A stretch of DNA of 64,000 nucleotides from an uncultured Collinsella sp. (GTDB lineage Bacteria > Actinomycetota > Coriobacteriia > Coriobacteriales > Coriobacteriaceae): assembly GCA_900541035.1 (NCBI GenBank), contig UQIN01000006.1, positions 1-64,000 on the forward strand. Reading direction: 5' to 3'. This document shows positions 16,362-24,417 of the stretch, piece after piece (within the stretch, counting starts at the first letter, position 1; every line of letters starts with the position of its first letter). A model generated the notes under the pieces. The model worked only from the letters and a program-made list of their open reading frames with translations. It was not told the origin of the DNA and did not search any database. Both the position numbers and the translations under genes were made by a program.

Positions 16362-17696
16362 CTATTCAGCAGTCTCCTCAAGCTCGGAAGTATCGAACTC
16401 AAAGTCATTACCGGGCAGGATGGCGTTGAGCACAATGCCCACCAGCGAGCCCACGGCAAGGCCCGAAAGCGAAATCGTCACGCCGCCCAGCTCCAGCACG
16501 ATGGCACCGGCGGTACTGTAGGCAATGCCGAGCGAAAGCACGAGCACCAGAGCCGCAACCAGCACATTGCGGTTGTTCTGGAAATCGATCTGGTTTTCGA
16601 TAAGGTTGCGAACGCCCACGGCACTGATCATGCCGTAGAGCACGAGCGACACGCCGCCGATAACGCATGCCGGCATGGCGGCAATCACCGCAGCGAACTT
16701 GGGGCAGAACGAGAGGACAATGGCGCAGCACGCGGCAATGCGAATCACGCGTGGGTCGAACACGCGCGTAAGCGCAAGCACGCCGGTGTTCTCGCCATAC
16801 GTAGTGTTGGCGGGGGCGCCAAAGAGCGATGCCAAGATGGTCGCCAGGCCATCGCCGAGCAGGGTACGGTGCAGACCGGGATCGGCAATGTAATTGCGTT
16901 CGCAGGTAGAGCCAATGGCGGAGATATCGCCAATGTGCTCAATCATGGTTGCAAAGGCCAGCGGCATGATGGTGATGATGGCCGTCGTGGCAAGACCGCT
17001 ATCGAACTGCGGGCCAAAGAGCGCAAACACGGTGTTGTCCCACACGATGGGCAGACCGACCCAGGGGGCGGCTGCGACGCCAGAGAAGTCGACCTCGCCC
17101 AACGCGGCCGCAACGGCATAGCTCACCACAACGCCCAGCAAAATCGGCACGATCTTGACCATGCCGCGGCCCCAGATGTTGCAGATGACGATCACGGCCA
17201 CAGCGATAACGGCGACAAGCCAGTTGGTCTGGCAGTTGGCAATGGCAGAGCTCGCCAGGATCAGGCCGATGGAAATGACGATGGGACCGGTCACCACCGG
17301 CGGAAAGAAGCGCATGACACGCTTGGCGCCAAATGCGCGGAACAGCGCCGCCAGCACCGGATAGAGCAGGCCGGCGCAGGCAACGCCCAGGCAAGCGTAA
17401 GGCAAAAGCTCGGCCTCGCCGTTGGGTGCAATGGCGGCATAACCCGCGATAAAGGCAAACGACGAGCCCAGAAACGCGGGCACCTTACCGCGCGATAAAA
17501 AATGAAACAGCAGCGTGCCGATGCCGGCGAACAGAAGCGTCGCCGAAACGGAAAGGCCGGTGAGCACGGGCACGAGCACCGTGGCTCCGAACATCGCAAA
17601 CATATGTTGCAAACCCAACACAAACATGCGCGGGCGGCCGAGCGACGATGCGTCGTAGATGGCATCGGTGACGGCGGGCGTCGAAGACTGGGACAT
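16362..17696 (-). CDS. NCS2 uracil/xanthine permease
   Basis: A 444-residue membrane protein of the UraA branch. LGLQHMFAMFGATVLVPVLTG at residues ~28-48, the QNNRNVLVAA-region and TTYGENTGVLALTRV (transmembrane segment 10, with the substrate Glu-Asn) are conserved. UraA homologues import uracil or xanthine with protons. The ATG at 17696 follows AAAGGAC by 4 bases. It is a single gene; no pyrimidine gene is adjacent. The TYGENTG sequence and CERNYIADPGLHRTLLGDG favour uracil over xanthine, but this is not decisive. Confidence 0.87.
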   Translation of the reverse strand: MSQSSTPAVTDAIYDASSLGRPRMFVLGLQHMFAMFGATVLVPVLTGLSVSATLLFAGIGTLLFHFLSRGKVPAFLGSSFAFIAGYAAIAPNGEAELLPYACLGVACAGLLYPVLAALFRAFGAKRVMRFFPPVVTGPIVISIGLILASSAIANCQTNWLVAVIAVAVIVICNIWGRGMVKIVPILLGVVVSYAVAAALGEVDFSGVAAAPWVGLPIVWDNTVFALFGPQFDSGLATTAIITIMPLAFATMIEHIGDISAIGSTCERNYIADPGLHRTLLGDGLATILASLFGAPANTTYGENTGVLALTRVFDPRVIRIAACCAIVLSFCPKFAAVIAAMPACVIGGVSLVLYGMISAVGVRNLIENQIDFQNNRNVLVAALVLVLSLGIAYSTAGAIVLELGGVTISLSGLAVGSLVGIVLNAILPGNDFEFDTSELEETAE

Positions 17697-17818
17697 GGAT
17701 GTCCTTTCGAATGGAAGGGCGATCGGGCATATCGGATAACCTGCCCGAACGATACGATCCGAACCATTGTACGTGATACGTCATGTCTCGCACGCGCCGC
17801 CACCTGCAAACGCTAGCG

Positions 17819-18952
17819 CTATTTCCAAACGCGCTCGGCAATACGCCTGACCAGCGCAATCTTTGCCCACTGCTCGTCCTCGGTCAGCTTGTTGCCAATC
17901 TCGCAGCTGGCAAAGCCACACTGCGGAGACAGATACAGGTTCTCGAGCGGCACGTACTTTGCCGCCTCGCGGATGCGCTCGACGACGGCACCCTCGTCCT
18001 CAAGCTCAGCGGCCTTGGTGGTCACTAGGCCCAACACGACCTTCTTGCCGGGGGCAACGTACTTGAGCGGCTCAAAGCCACCGGCACGCGGCGTATCGAA
18101 CTCAAGGTAAAACGCATCAACGTTCTCGTGTGCGAACAGGTACGGCGCGATGGGGTCATAGCCGCCCTCGAAGGCATAGGTGGAGTGGTAATTACCACGG
18201 CACACATGCGTGTTGATGACCAGGTCGTCGGGCTTACCCTCGATGGCGGCGTTGTTGAGCGCCACGCCCAGCTCGGACACCTTTTTCAGGTCAACCGGGC
18301 TCATGCCAGTCTTGGACACAAAGTCGGTATCGCAATAGATGCCCCAGGTGCAGTCATCAAATTGGATGTTGCGGCAGCCCGCGGCATACAAGTCGGCAAT
18401 CACGGTGCGGTATGCTGCGGCAATGGCATCGGCGAGCTCTTCGTCGGTCTTGTAGACGGCGCGTAGACTCTCCTGCTGGCCGTCGCAGCGGTCGAGCGTG
18501 ACTTCGGAGAACGTCTGGATCGGCGCCGGAATGGTCTGGCGCGCGACCTGGCCCTCGCCCTCGAGCGCCTTGACAAATTTGAAGTGCTCGACGAACGGAT
18601 GGTTTTCGCCGCTAATGGGACCGGTCACCACGGCAGTGTCGGCGGTAGTCTCCTCATCGTGGAACATGTAGCCCGTGCGCGAGGCGCGGCGCTCAATGCC
18701 GTTGAGTCCCCACATAAAATCGAGATGCCAGTAGCTGCGGCGGAACTCGCCATCGGTGATGACCTGCAGGCCGGCGGCCTTTTGCTTTGCCACCAAATCG
18801 CGAATGGCATCGTCCTCGACGGCCTTAAGCCCCTCGGCATCAAGCGCGCCTGCCGCATAGGCAGCGCGGGCGTCCTTTACGGCCTGCGGACGAAGAAAGC
18901 TGCCGACGATATCGGCGCGAAACGGCGCGTTCGGTTGAATTGAAGTGCTCAT
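17819..18952 (-). CDS. Cobalamin-independent methionine synthase-like protein (YxjG/YxjH family)
   Basis: A 377-residue protein resembling the C-terminal catalytic half of MetE. ADIVGSFLRP at the N-terminus, DGEFRRSYWHLDF, the zinc ligands of NTHVCRGNY, FYLEFD and SPQCGFASC, and QFDDCTWG are all present. Unlike MetE it lacks the N-terminal folate domain; YxjG-type enzymes act with other methyl donors such as S-methylmethionine or a methylated corrinoid/folate, and are linked to methionine recycling. The ATG at 18952 follows GGGAG by 7 bases. Two palindromes lie in the short upstream region, and a LysR gene is next upstream on the same strand, a likely regulator. Confidence 0.85.
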   Translation of the reverse strand: MSTSIQPNAPFRADIVGSFLRPQAVKDARAAYAAGALDAEGLKAVEDDAIRDLVAKQKAAGLQVITDGEFRRSYWHLDFMWGLNGIERRASRTGYMFHDEETTADTAVVTGPISGENHPFVEHFKFVKALEGEGQVARQTIPAPIQTFSEVTLDRCDGQQESLRAVYKTDEELADAIAAAYRTVIADLYAAGCRNIQFDDCTWGIYCDTDFVSKTGMSPVDLKKVSELGVALNNAAIEGKPDDLVINTHVCRGNYHSTYAFEGGYDPIAPYLFAHENVDAFYLEFDTPRAGGFEPLKYVAPGKKVVLGLVTTKAAELEDEGAVVERIREAAKYVPLENLYLSPQCGFASCEIGNKLTEDEQWAKIALVRRIAERVWK

Positions 18953-18992
18953 AGATATCTCCCTTTGCATTGGTTGCTTTACTGGGACAGAG

Positions 18993-19060
18993 TATGAGCG
19001 CTCATATGGCCATCGTAAAATATGAGTTTATAACAGTTTGATATAGATGCTTCCTATATC
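18993..19060. promoter_or_regulatory. Two operator-like palindromes before the methionine synthase-like gene
   Basis: TATGAGCGCTCATA (18993-19006) is a perfect 14-bp palindrome 41 bases upstream of the start. GATATAG-7-CTATATC (19040-19046, 19054-19060) lies 87 bases upstream and has the spacing and T-N-A form of LysR sites. Both are between the LysR gene and its presumed target. Confidence 0.5.
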
Positions 19061-19107
19061 AGTTGGGACTGCCATAAAGAGATTTGACCCGTGCAGAACG
19101 CAGCAGT

Positions 19108-20004
19108 CTAGATGTGCTGACGAATCGCTTCGATATAGGCCTGCCCATAGCGCGTGAGCGTCGTATTTTTGCGCGTGATGATGCCAATCTCCATGTACTC
19201 GTCCACATCGAGCGGAATCGAGATAATACCGGGGCCGTTGAGCTCGTGACTGATCACGCCTGAACACACTGTGTAGCCGTTGAGGCCCATGGCTAGGTTG
19301 AACAACGTCGCACGGTCGCGCACGCGGATATTCTTGCGGCGCTCAAACGTCGAGGTCAGCTCCTCGGAATAGTAAAACGAGTTGTAGCTGCCCTGCTCAT
19401 AGGACAAAAAAGGGTAGTCCTCGAGGTCTTCGAGCGTCACACTCGAGCGGCCCGCCAAAGGATGGTCGGCACATACAAAGACATGCGGCGTGGCGCAGAA
19501 GAGCCCTTCGAACACGAGCTCGTTGGCCGCCAGCATGCGCTCGATGACCTCGCGATTGTGCTCCGACAGATACAGGATGCCCAGTTCGCTTTTCATATGC
19601 GCGACGTCCTCGATAATCTCGTGAGTCTGCTCCTCGCGCAGGGTAAAGTCGTAGCGCGCGGCATCGAACTCGCGGATCACATCGACAAACGCATTAACGG
19701 CAAAGGAATAATGCTGGCAGCTCACACTAAAGTGCGGCACCTGCTCGGACGTGCCTTTGTACTTGCCCTCGAGCAGGTCGGCCTGGTCGAGCACCTGGCG
19801 CGCGTAGCCCAAGAAGGTCTCGCCTTCCTCGGACACAATGACGCCCTTGTTGGTGCGCTCAAAGATGTGTACACCCATCTCGTTTTCGAGATCGCGAATT
19901 GACGCGGTAATCGAAGGCTGCGACACAAAGAGCCGGCGCGAGGCCTCGGTGATGCTGCCGCATTCGGCAACTTTGACGACATATCTGAGCTGCTGGAGCT
20001 TCAT
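19108..20004 (-). CDS. LysR-family transcriptional regulator
   Basis: A 298-residue LysR protein starting MKLQQLRYVVKVAECGSITE; winged-helix residues ASRRLFVSQPSITASIRDLE are typical, and the effector domain is long and includes HVFVCADHPLAGR. The ATG at 20004 follows GGGAGAAA; the long upstream open frame overlaps the HAD gene and is not used. It begins 10 bases after the HAD hydrolase stop and so is likely co-transcribed with it. It is followed by the MetE-like gene, whose promoter region carries LysR-like palindromes. By position it may sense a sulfur-amino-acid metabolite. Confidence 0.85.
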   Translation of the reverse strand: MKLQQLRYVVKVAECGSITEASRRLFVSQPSITASIRDLENEMGVHIFERTNKGVIVSEEGETFLGYARQVLDQADLLEGKYKGTSEQVPHFSVSCQHYSFAVNAFVDVIREFDAARYDFTLREEQTHEIIEDVAHMKSELGILYLSEHNREVIERMLAANELVFEGLFCATPHVFVCADHPLAGRSSVTLEDLEDYPFLSYEQGSYNSFYYSEELTSTFERRKNIRVRDRATLFNLAMGLNGYTVCSGVISHELNGPGIISIPLDVDEYMEIGIITRKNTTLTRYGQAYIEAIRQHI

Positions 20005-20014
20005 GGCTTTCTCC

Positions 20015-20923
20015 CTAGACGTACGTGACGTCGAAACCCGTCGCGTCCATCTGACGCATAAACGACGGCATCTCCCCCGTCGCGGCGCAGGCGGCAATCT
20101 GATGCAGAGCCCCGGCAACCGCATCATCTGCCGCAGCGCCGATATGCCAGCGCGCGGCAGCCGTGACGGCCTCGTTGGCATTGGCGACTGCAACGGAATT
20201 GGGAACGGCATCGATCATGGGCAAATCGTTATCGGAATCGCCGAATACGGCCACCTCGTCGGGCGTCAGGCCCAAAGCGCGCGCCAGCTCCAGCGCAGCA
20301 CAGCCCTTGTCCCAGCCGGTCGGAAGAACGTCGAACAGGCGCACGCGGTTGTTGGGAAACACGAGCGAGAGCTCCGGCACCTCGGCGGCAACACGCTCGC
20401 GCAGCTCGGCGAGCTCCTCGCGCGAACGGGCACTCCAGATATTCGCCTTGTATACCGGGGCATCGTCAACGACAGGGCGACAGGGAGCCTCTTCGCCCTT
20501 GAGCCACGCGTTGCCGCCTGACTTCATGGCGCGACGCACACGTTCGGGATCGCTTGTCACGCAATAGGCATCGTTATTCCAAAAGTCATCACCCAAACGG
20601 TAGACCTTCAAATACGTATCGTCGGTCTCCTGTTCAAAATAATCGGCTAAGCGCATAAGGACATCGTTATCGATTGCGCGCGAAGCGACTACTTCGCCAT
20701 CGACAAACATCACCTGGCCGTTGCAAAACGCACCGGTCGAGAAGCACTCGGAGCGATTGCGGAACATCCAGCCCATCGCGGACGGCTGACGACCCGAAAC
20801 CGGACCAAAGTGCAGACCCGCCGCCTGCATGGCATGAATACCCTCAATGGCGTAGTCGCTGGCGCCGTCATGCCCGGCTGGAATCAGCGTATCGTCCATA
20901 TCGGTTAGCACAAGTTTGATCAT
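20015..20923 (-). CDS. HAD-IIB (Cof-type) phosphatase
   Basis: A 302-residue haloacid-dehalogenase hydrolase. The nucleophile motif is LVLTDMDDTLIP, motif II is FGPVSGRQ, the lysine region is PTGWDKGCA and motif IV is FGDSDNDLPMI. The Cof-type cap sits between motifs II and III. These enzymes dephosphorylate sugar phosphates, PLP or nucleotides; the substrate cannot be read here. The ATG at 20923 follows GGGGAC. It leads a two-gene unit with the LysR gene. Confidence 0.85.
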   Translation of the reverse strand: MIKLVLTDMDDTLIPAGHDGASDYAIEGIHAMQAAGLHFGPVSGRQPSAMGWMFRNRSECFSTGAFCNGQVMFVDGEVVASRAIDNDVLMRLADYFEQETDDTYLKVYRLGDDFWNNDAYCVTSDPERVRRAMKSGGNAWLKGEEAPCRPVVDDAPVYKANIWSARSREELAELRERVAAEVPELSLVFPNNRVRLFDVLPTGWDKGCAALELARALGLTPDEVAVFGDSDNDLPMIDAVPNSVAVANANEAVTAAARWHIGAAADDAVAGALHQIAACAATGEMPSFMRQMDATGFDVTYV

Positions 20924-20960
20924 AGAGTCCCCCGTCATTTTCACCGTAACCATTGTAACG

Positions 20961-21062
20961 ACCTGCCAATAAGGGACAGGTTTATTTTGTCAGGTTTTAT
21001 CTGGGAAAATGCAACGCCCCAGTTGCCACCTACCAAAATAAACCTGTCCCTTTTTGGCAGGT
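20961..21062. repeat. Long inverted repeat of dispersed family R1
   Basis: The outer arms ACCTGCCA (20961-20968) and TGGCAGGT (21055-21062), and inner arms AAGGGACAGGTTTATTTTG and CAAAATAAACCTGTCCCTT, form a 100-base imperfect hairpin. One half, including GGTTTTATCTGGG, recurs in opposite orientation at 45564-45608. It sits between the HAD gene and the thiamine riboswitch. Confidence 0.75.
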
Positions 21063-21087
21063 GCGTTAGTATAGGGAACAACAGATT

Positions 21088-21182
21088 CGATGCGGGAGTG
21101 CCGGCGGTGCAAACCACAAGGCTGAGAGGGCATGGGGCCCAATCCTTTGAACCTGTCAGCTAATGCTGGCGTAGGGAGCATG
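21088..21182 (+). promoter_or_regulatory. Thiamine pyrophosphate (TPP) riboswitch
   Basis: The leader has the THI-box landmarks in order: GCGGGAGTGCC, GGCTGAGAGGGCATGG, CAATCCTTTGAACCTGTC and the closing TGGCGTAGGGAGCATGCC. The CTGAGA and CCTTTGAACCTG blocks match the TPP-binding core. It precedes thiM-thiE and is followed by a terminator hairpin, so TPP should turn transcription off. Confidence 0.93.
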
Positions 21183-21192
21183 CCGCCTTTAC

Positions 21193-21224
21193 AGGGGCGC
21201 TGTCTATGCACAGCGCCCCTTTTC
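21193..21224 (+). terminator. Riboswitch-controlled terminator
   Basis: AGGGGCGCTG (21193-21202) pairs with CAGCGCCCCT (21211-21220), followed by TTTC. It is placed between the TPP aptamer and thiM. Confidence 0.8.
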
Positions 21225-21245
21225 TATGCCAAGGAGGCATGTGCA

Positions 21246-22085
21246 GTGATTGATTCGGAACAGCTTAAGCAACATATGGTCAAGGCCGTGGATAAGATTC
21301 GCGCTACCAATCCGATGGCCGGCTCCATCACCAACACGGTGACGATTGACTTTGTCGCCAACGCACAGCTCGCCGTGGGCGGATCGGCCGCCATGGTCTA
21401 TCTGCCCGACGAGGGCGAGGCACTCGTTGCCGGCGGCGGCGCCATCTATCTCAACATGGGCACGCTCTTCCCCATTTACGAGCAAACGATTCCCCGCGCG
21501 GCCAAGGCGGCACACGACGCCGGTAAGCCCTGGGTGCTCGATCCGGTGGGCCTGGGTATCGGTAGCCTGCGCACCCAGCTGGTAAATGAGCTCAAGCAGT
21601 ACAAGCCCGCCATCGTGCGCGGCAACGCCTCCGAGATCATCGCGCTCGCCGGCCTGTGGGGTCTTGAGGGCGAGGCGGCCGATCTGAGCCGCGTACGCGG
21701 TGTCGACACCACCGACACGGTCGACGCCGCCCGCGATGCCGCCGTGGCACTCGCCCGCTACACCGGCGGCGCCGTAGTGGTCTCGGGTGAGGTCGACCTG
21801 ATCACCGACGGCACGACCGTGGCCAAGTCCCACGGCGGCAGCCCGCTCATGTCCAAGATCACCGGTTGCGGCTGCTCGCAAGGCGGCGTGCTGGCTGTGT
21901 ACGCCTGCGCTGCCGACCCGCTTACGGCCGCCGTCTGCGGCACCGCCGTCTACAACGTTGCCGGCTCGCGTGCCGCCGCTGTCGCCGACGCCCCGGCAAG
22001 CTTTAAGGTCGCCTTTATCGACGAGCTCTACCGCGCAACCGCCCAGGACATCGCCAACAACCAGCTCGACCTCGAGGAGGCATAG
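21246..22085 (+). CDS. thiM: Hydroxyethylthiazole kinase ThiM
   Basis: A 279-residue kinase that phosphorylates the thiazole moiety for thiamine salvage. ITNTVTIDFVANAQLAVGGSAAM, LDPVGLGIGSLRTQ, RGNASEI and SKITGCGCSQGG are ThiM motifs; the last contains the catalytic Cys usual in this family. GTG at 21246 is chosen since AAGGAGG lies 8 bases upstream, whereas the ATG at 21239 would be one base from it. It is the first gene after the TPP riboswitch, with 3 bases to the next gene. The operon makes thiamine phosphate from thiazole and pyrimidine parts, with no thiC or thiG seen here, so it is a salvage route. Confidence 0.92.
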   Translation: MIDSEQLKQHMVKAVDKIRATNPMAGSITNTVTIDFVANAQLAVGGSAAMVYLPDEGEALVAGGGAIYLNMGTLFPIYEQTIPRAAKAAHDAGKPWVLDPVGLGIGSLRTQLVNELKQYKPAIVRGNASEIIALAGLWGLEGEAADLSRVRGVDTTDTVDAARDAAVALARYTGGAVVVSGEVDLITDGTTVAKSHGGSPLMSKITGCGCSQGGVLAVYACAADPLTAAVCGTAVYNVAGSRAAAVADAPASFKVAFIDELYRATAQDIANNQLDLEEA

Positions 22086-22088
22086 GCC

Positions 22089-22430
22089 ATGTCCGAGCCC
22101 GCAACTGCTACCGGCATGAACACGCTCATCGCTGTGGCCATCGCCCCGTGCGGCACCGGCGATGAACTCTCCGCCGAGGTCGCCGAGGTCGTGCGCGTCA
22201 TTCGCGAGAGCGGCCTTCCCAACCGCACCACCTCGATGTTCACCGAAATCGAGGGCGACTGGGACGAGGTCATGAAGGTCGTGCGCGACGCAACCTTTGT
22301 GTTGGCGAGCAAGGGCATCCGCACCGAAGTCGTGCTCAAAGCCGATATTCGACCCGGATTTACCGACACCATGACCGGCAAGCTCGAGCGCATGGAAGCA
22401 CAGATCAAGAAGCAGGAGGAAGCACGATGA
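22089..22430 (+). CDS. Thiamine-binding protein, MTH1187/YkoF family
   Basis: A 113-residue single-domain protein. AVAIAPCGTGDELSAEVAEVV and NRTTSMFTEIEGDWDEVMKVV match the PF01910-type thiamine-binding domain, which is related to the ferredoxin-like YkoF fold. The position between thiM and thiE in a TPP-regulated operon supports binding of a thiamine precursor. Its last four bases overlap the start of thiE (ATGA), so translation is coupled. A role as a soluble thiamine or HMP chaperone is plausible but not shown. Confidence 0.82.
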   Translation: MSEPATATGMNTLIAVAIAPCGTGDELSAEVAEVVRVIRESGLPNRTTSMFTEIEGDWDEVMKVVRDATFVLASKGIRTEVVLKADIRPGFTDTMTGKLERMEAQIKKQEEAR

Positions 22431-23122
22431 GCATCCGCGACAACCTTGATATCTCGGCCTATCTGGTACTCGGCCCCGAAAACACGCTCGGGCGTCCCGT
22501 GGGCGATGTGGTGGCCCAGGCGCTCGACGCAGGCTTTACCTGCATCCAGGTGCGCTCCAAGGTGGCAAGCGCCCGCGAGATCATTGCGCTGACCGGCGAC
22601 GCCGCGCAGGCAATCGCTCAGGCCGGCAAGACCGGTCAGGTCGCCTTGCTGATCGACGACCGTCTGGACTGTGTGCTTGCCGCACGCGAGCAGGGTATTG
22701 CTGTCGACGGTGTGCACGTGGGCCAAAGCGATATTCCCGTCGAGGTCTGTCGCAAGTTGCTGGGCCCCGACGCCATCGTGGGCCTTTCGGCCCGTTGCGA
22801 GGAGATGCTCGAGTACGTCAAGACCGCCGACATGAGCCTGGTCGACTACCTGGGCATCGGCCCACTCCACGAGACCGAGACCAAGCGCGACTGCGGACGC
22901 GCGGCCGACGGCTCTATCATCACCAAGAGCTTTGAGGACCTGGCCGCACTCCACGCGGCAAGCCCCGTGCCCATCGTGGTGGGCGGCGGCGTCAAGACGG
23001 CCGACCTGCCGCAGCTTAAGGCCACCGGCGTCGACGGCTTCTTTGTGGTGAGCGCCGTCTGCAGCGCCGATGACCCCTACGCCGCGGCCAAGGAGCTTGT
23101 CGACACCTGGCAGCAGGCGTAA
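22427..23122 (+). CDS. thiE: Thiamine-phosphate synthase ThiE
   Basis: A 231-residue TIM-barrel enzyme that joins HMP-pyrophosphate and thiazole phosphate. CIQVRSK, LLIDDRLDCVLA, GVHVGQSDIP, VGLSAR, DYLGIGPLHETETK and PIVVGGGV are its active-site strings, with the diphosphate-binding Arg and Ser in the first and fourth. It overlaps the preceding gene by four bases, and a strong bidirectional terminator follows 45 bases after the stop. The enzyme completes the salvage pathway started by ThiM. Confidence 0.92.
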   Translation: MSIRDNLDISAYLVLGPENTLGRPVGDVVAQALDAGFTCIQVRSKVASAREIIALTGDAAQAIAQAGKTGQVALLIDDRLDCVLAAREQGIAVDGVHVGQSDIPVEVCRKLLGPDAIVGLSARCEEMLEYVKTADMSLVDYLGIGPLHETETKRDCGRAADGSIITKSFEDLAALHAASPVPIVVGGGVKTADLPQLKATGVDGFFVVSAVCSADDPYAAAKELVDTWQQA

Positions 23123-23166
23123 GTCTAGGCCGAGCAGCTGATTCGCAGCCTCATATCTTCAGCAAT

Positions 23167-23212
23167 GGAAAGCGCATCCCAGTTTGGATCCCCATTCCGG
23201 GATGCGCTTTCC
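23167..23212. terminator. Bidirectional terminator between thiE and patatin genes
   Basis: GGAAAGCGCATCCC (23167-23180) and GGGATGCGCTTTCC (23199-23212) are perfect 14-base arms with an 18-base loop; both neighbouring genes converge on it. Confidence 0.75.
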
Positions 23213-23223
23213 GCATGCGACCC

Positions 23224-24093
23224 TTACCCCGCCAGATACGCTTCCAGCGCAGGCAAGGTCGCCTCCGCATCTCGACGGCCGATCTGGTAGATGCGCTCGA
23301 GCTCATCGGGCTCGCGGCACAGCGACGGCACCTTCACCGATTCGCTCGGCCGCACCACAAAGACCTCGCCGGCAGCCTCACGACGTGCCAGGTCATCGAG
23401 CGTGGCATTGTAGACCTCATGCCGATGCTCAAGCGCTGCAACAAACTCCGGGTAGTGACGGAACACGCGCCGCAGCATGGGCATCACGCTGTTAGGCTGC
23501 TTCACAAAGCCCGCCGGCTGCGTGAGCACCACGATATTGCGGTCATACCCCTGCGCAAACAGCCATGCGCTGGGGATAGAATCAGCCACGCCACCATCCA
23601 GATACTTATGCCCGCCAATAGCAACGGGACGCGTCGCCACAGGAATAGCAGACGACGCCCGGATCCACTCGATATCGCGCTCGTCGCCATACGGCAAATC
23701 GTGATAGACAGCCTTGCCCGTCTCGATATCGGTACACACGCACGTAAATCGCATGGGGCAGGCGCGATACGCTTCCAAGTCGATGGGATCGCGCTCGATA
23801 GGCACCTCATGATAGGCAAAATCGGCATTGAACATGTCACCGGTTCGCAGCCAGCTTGTCACGCTCGCATAGCGCTTGTCGGCACAATAGGCCTTGTTGT
23901 AGCGAATGGCGCGCCCAATCTGCCGCGATTTAAAGTTGTAGCCAAACGCCGCGCCCGCCGAGACACCCACCATATGGTCGCAGGTCAAACCGTGCTCCAT
24001 CCAAACGTCGAGCACGCCCGCCGTATACATACCGCGATAGCCGCCTCCCTCGAGCGCAAGCCCCACCGTGCGCGTCGTATCCGGCTGTGCCAT
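23224..24093 (-). CDS. Patatin-like phospholipase
   Basis: A 289-residue serine lipase of the patatin/RssA group. The oxyanion motif is LALEGGGYRGMYTAGVLDVW, the nucleophile motif GVSAGAAFG, and the catalytic Asp is in KYLDGGVADSIP. These hydrolase motifs are complete, so a Ser-Asp dyad lipase is expected; no signal peptide is visible, so it acts inside the cell. The ATG at 24093 has GGAGATGG 4 bases upstream. It is convergent with thiE and divergent from a cyclic-di-GMP protein. It may remodel membrane lipids, but the substrate is not evident. Confidence 0.87.
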   Translation of the reverse strand: MAQPDTTRTVGLALEGGGYRGMYTAGVLDVWMEHGLTCDHMVGVSAGAAFGYNFKSRQIGRAIRYNKAYCADKRYASVTSWLRTGDMFNADFAYHEVPIERDPIDLEAYRACPMRFTCVCTDIETGKAVYHDLPYGDERDIEWIRASSAIPVATRPVAIGGHKYLDGGVADSIPSAWLFAQGYDRNIVVLTQPAGFVKQPNSVMPMLRRVFRHYPEFVAALEHRHEVYNATLDDLARREAAGEVFVVRPSESVKVPSLCREPDELERIYQIGRRDAEATLPALEAYLAG

Positions 24094-24417
24094 GTGACCA
24101 TCTCCGTTCCTGCGTTTTAAAACGGGACAAGTATACCCGTCAACATATATCGACTCAGTCGCATTTTCATCGAACATCGCATCGTCGCGCTACCGCTTGG
24201 CGAATAGTAGCCGCCCACAGCATGGACACCCATATATAATTATGTATTGTTGTTTACACTACTCAGCAGTTATCAACAGCGAACATTAGCCGGCAAAGTA
24301 ACTCAACAACGCAGCAAGGCGGGGGCCTGGATACACGCAAGGCGCCGAGCAACGACGCGTGTACACTACGAGCTCGCCCGACGCCATCCGCCCCGACCTC
24401 AGAAAGCCGCTTACAAC
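24094..24417. other. Intergenic region between patatin and GGDEF/EAL genes
   Basis: A 324-base region between divergent genes. It contains an AT-rich stretch at 24230-24260 with TATAAT at 24235-24240 that could be a -10 element for the plus-strand gene, but no matching -35 is clear. The frame upstream of 24418 is open without a good ribosome binding site and is judged non-coding. Confidence 0.5.
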
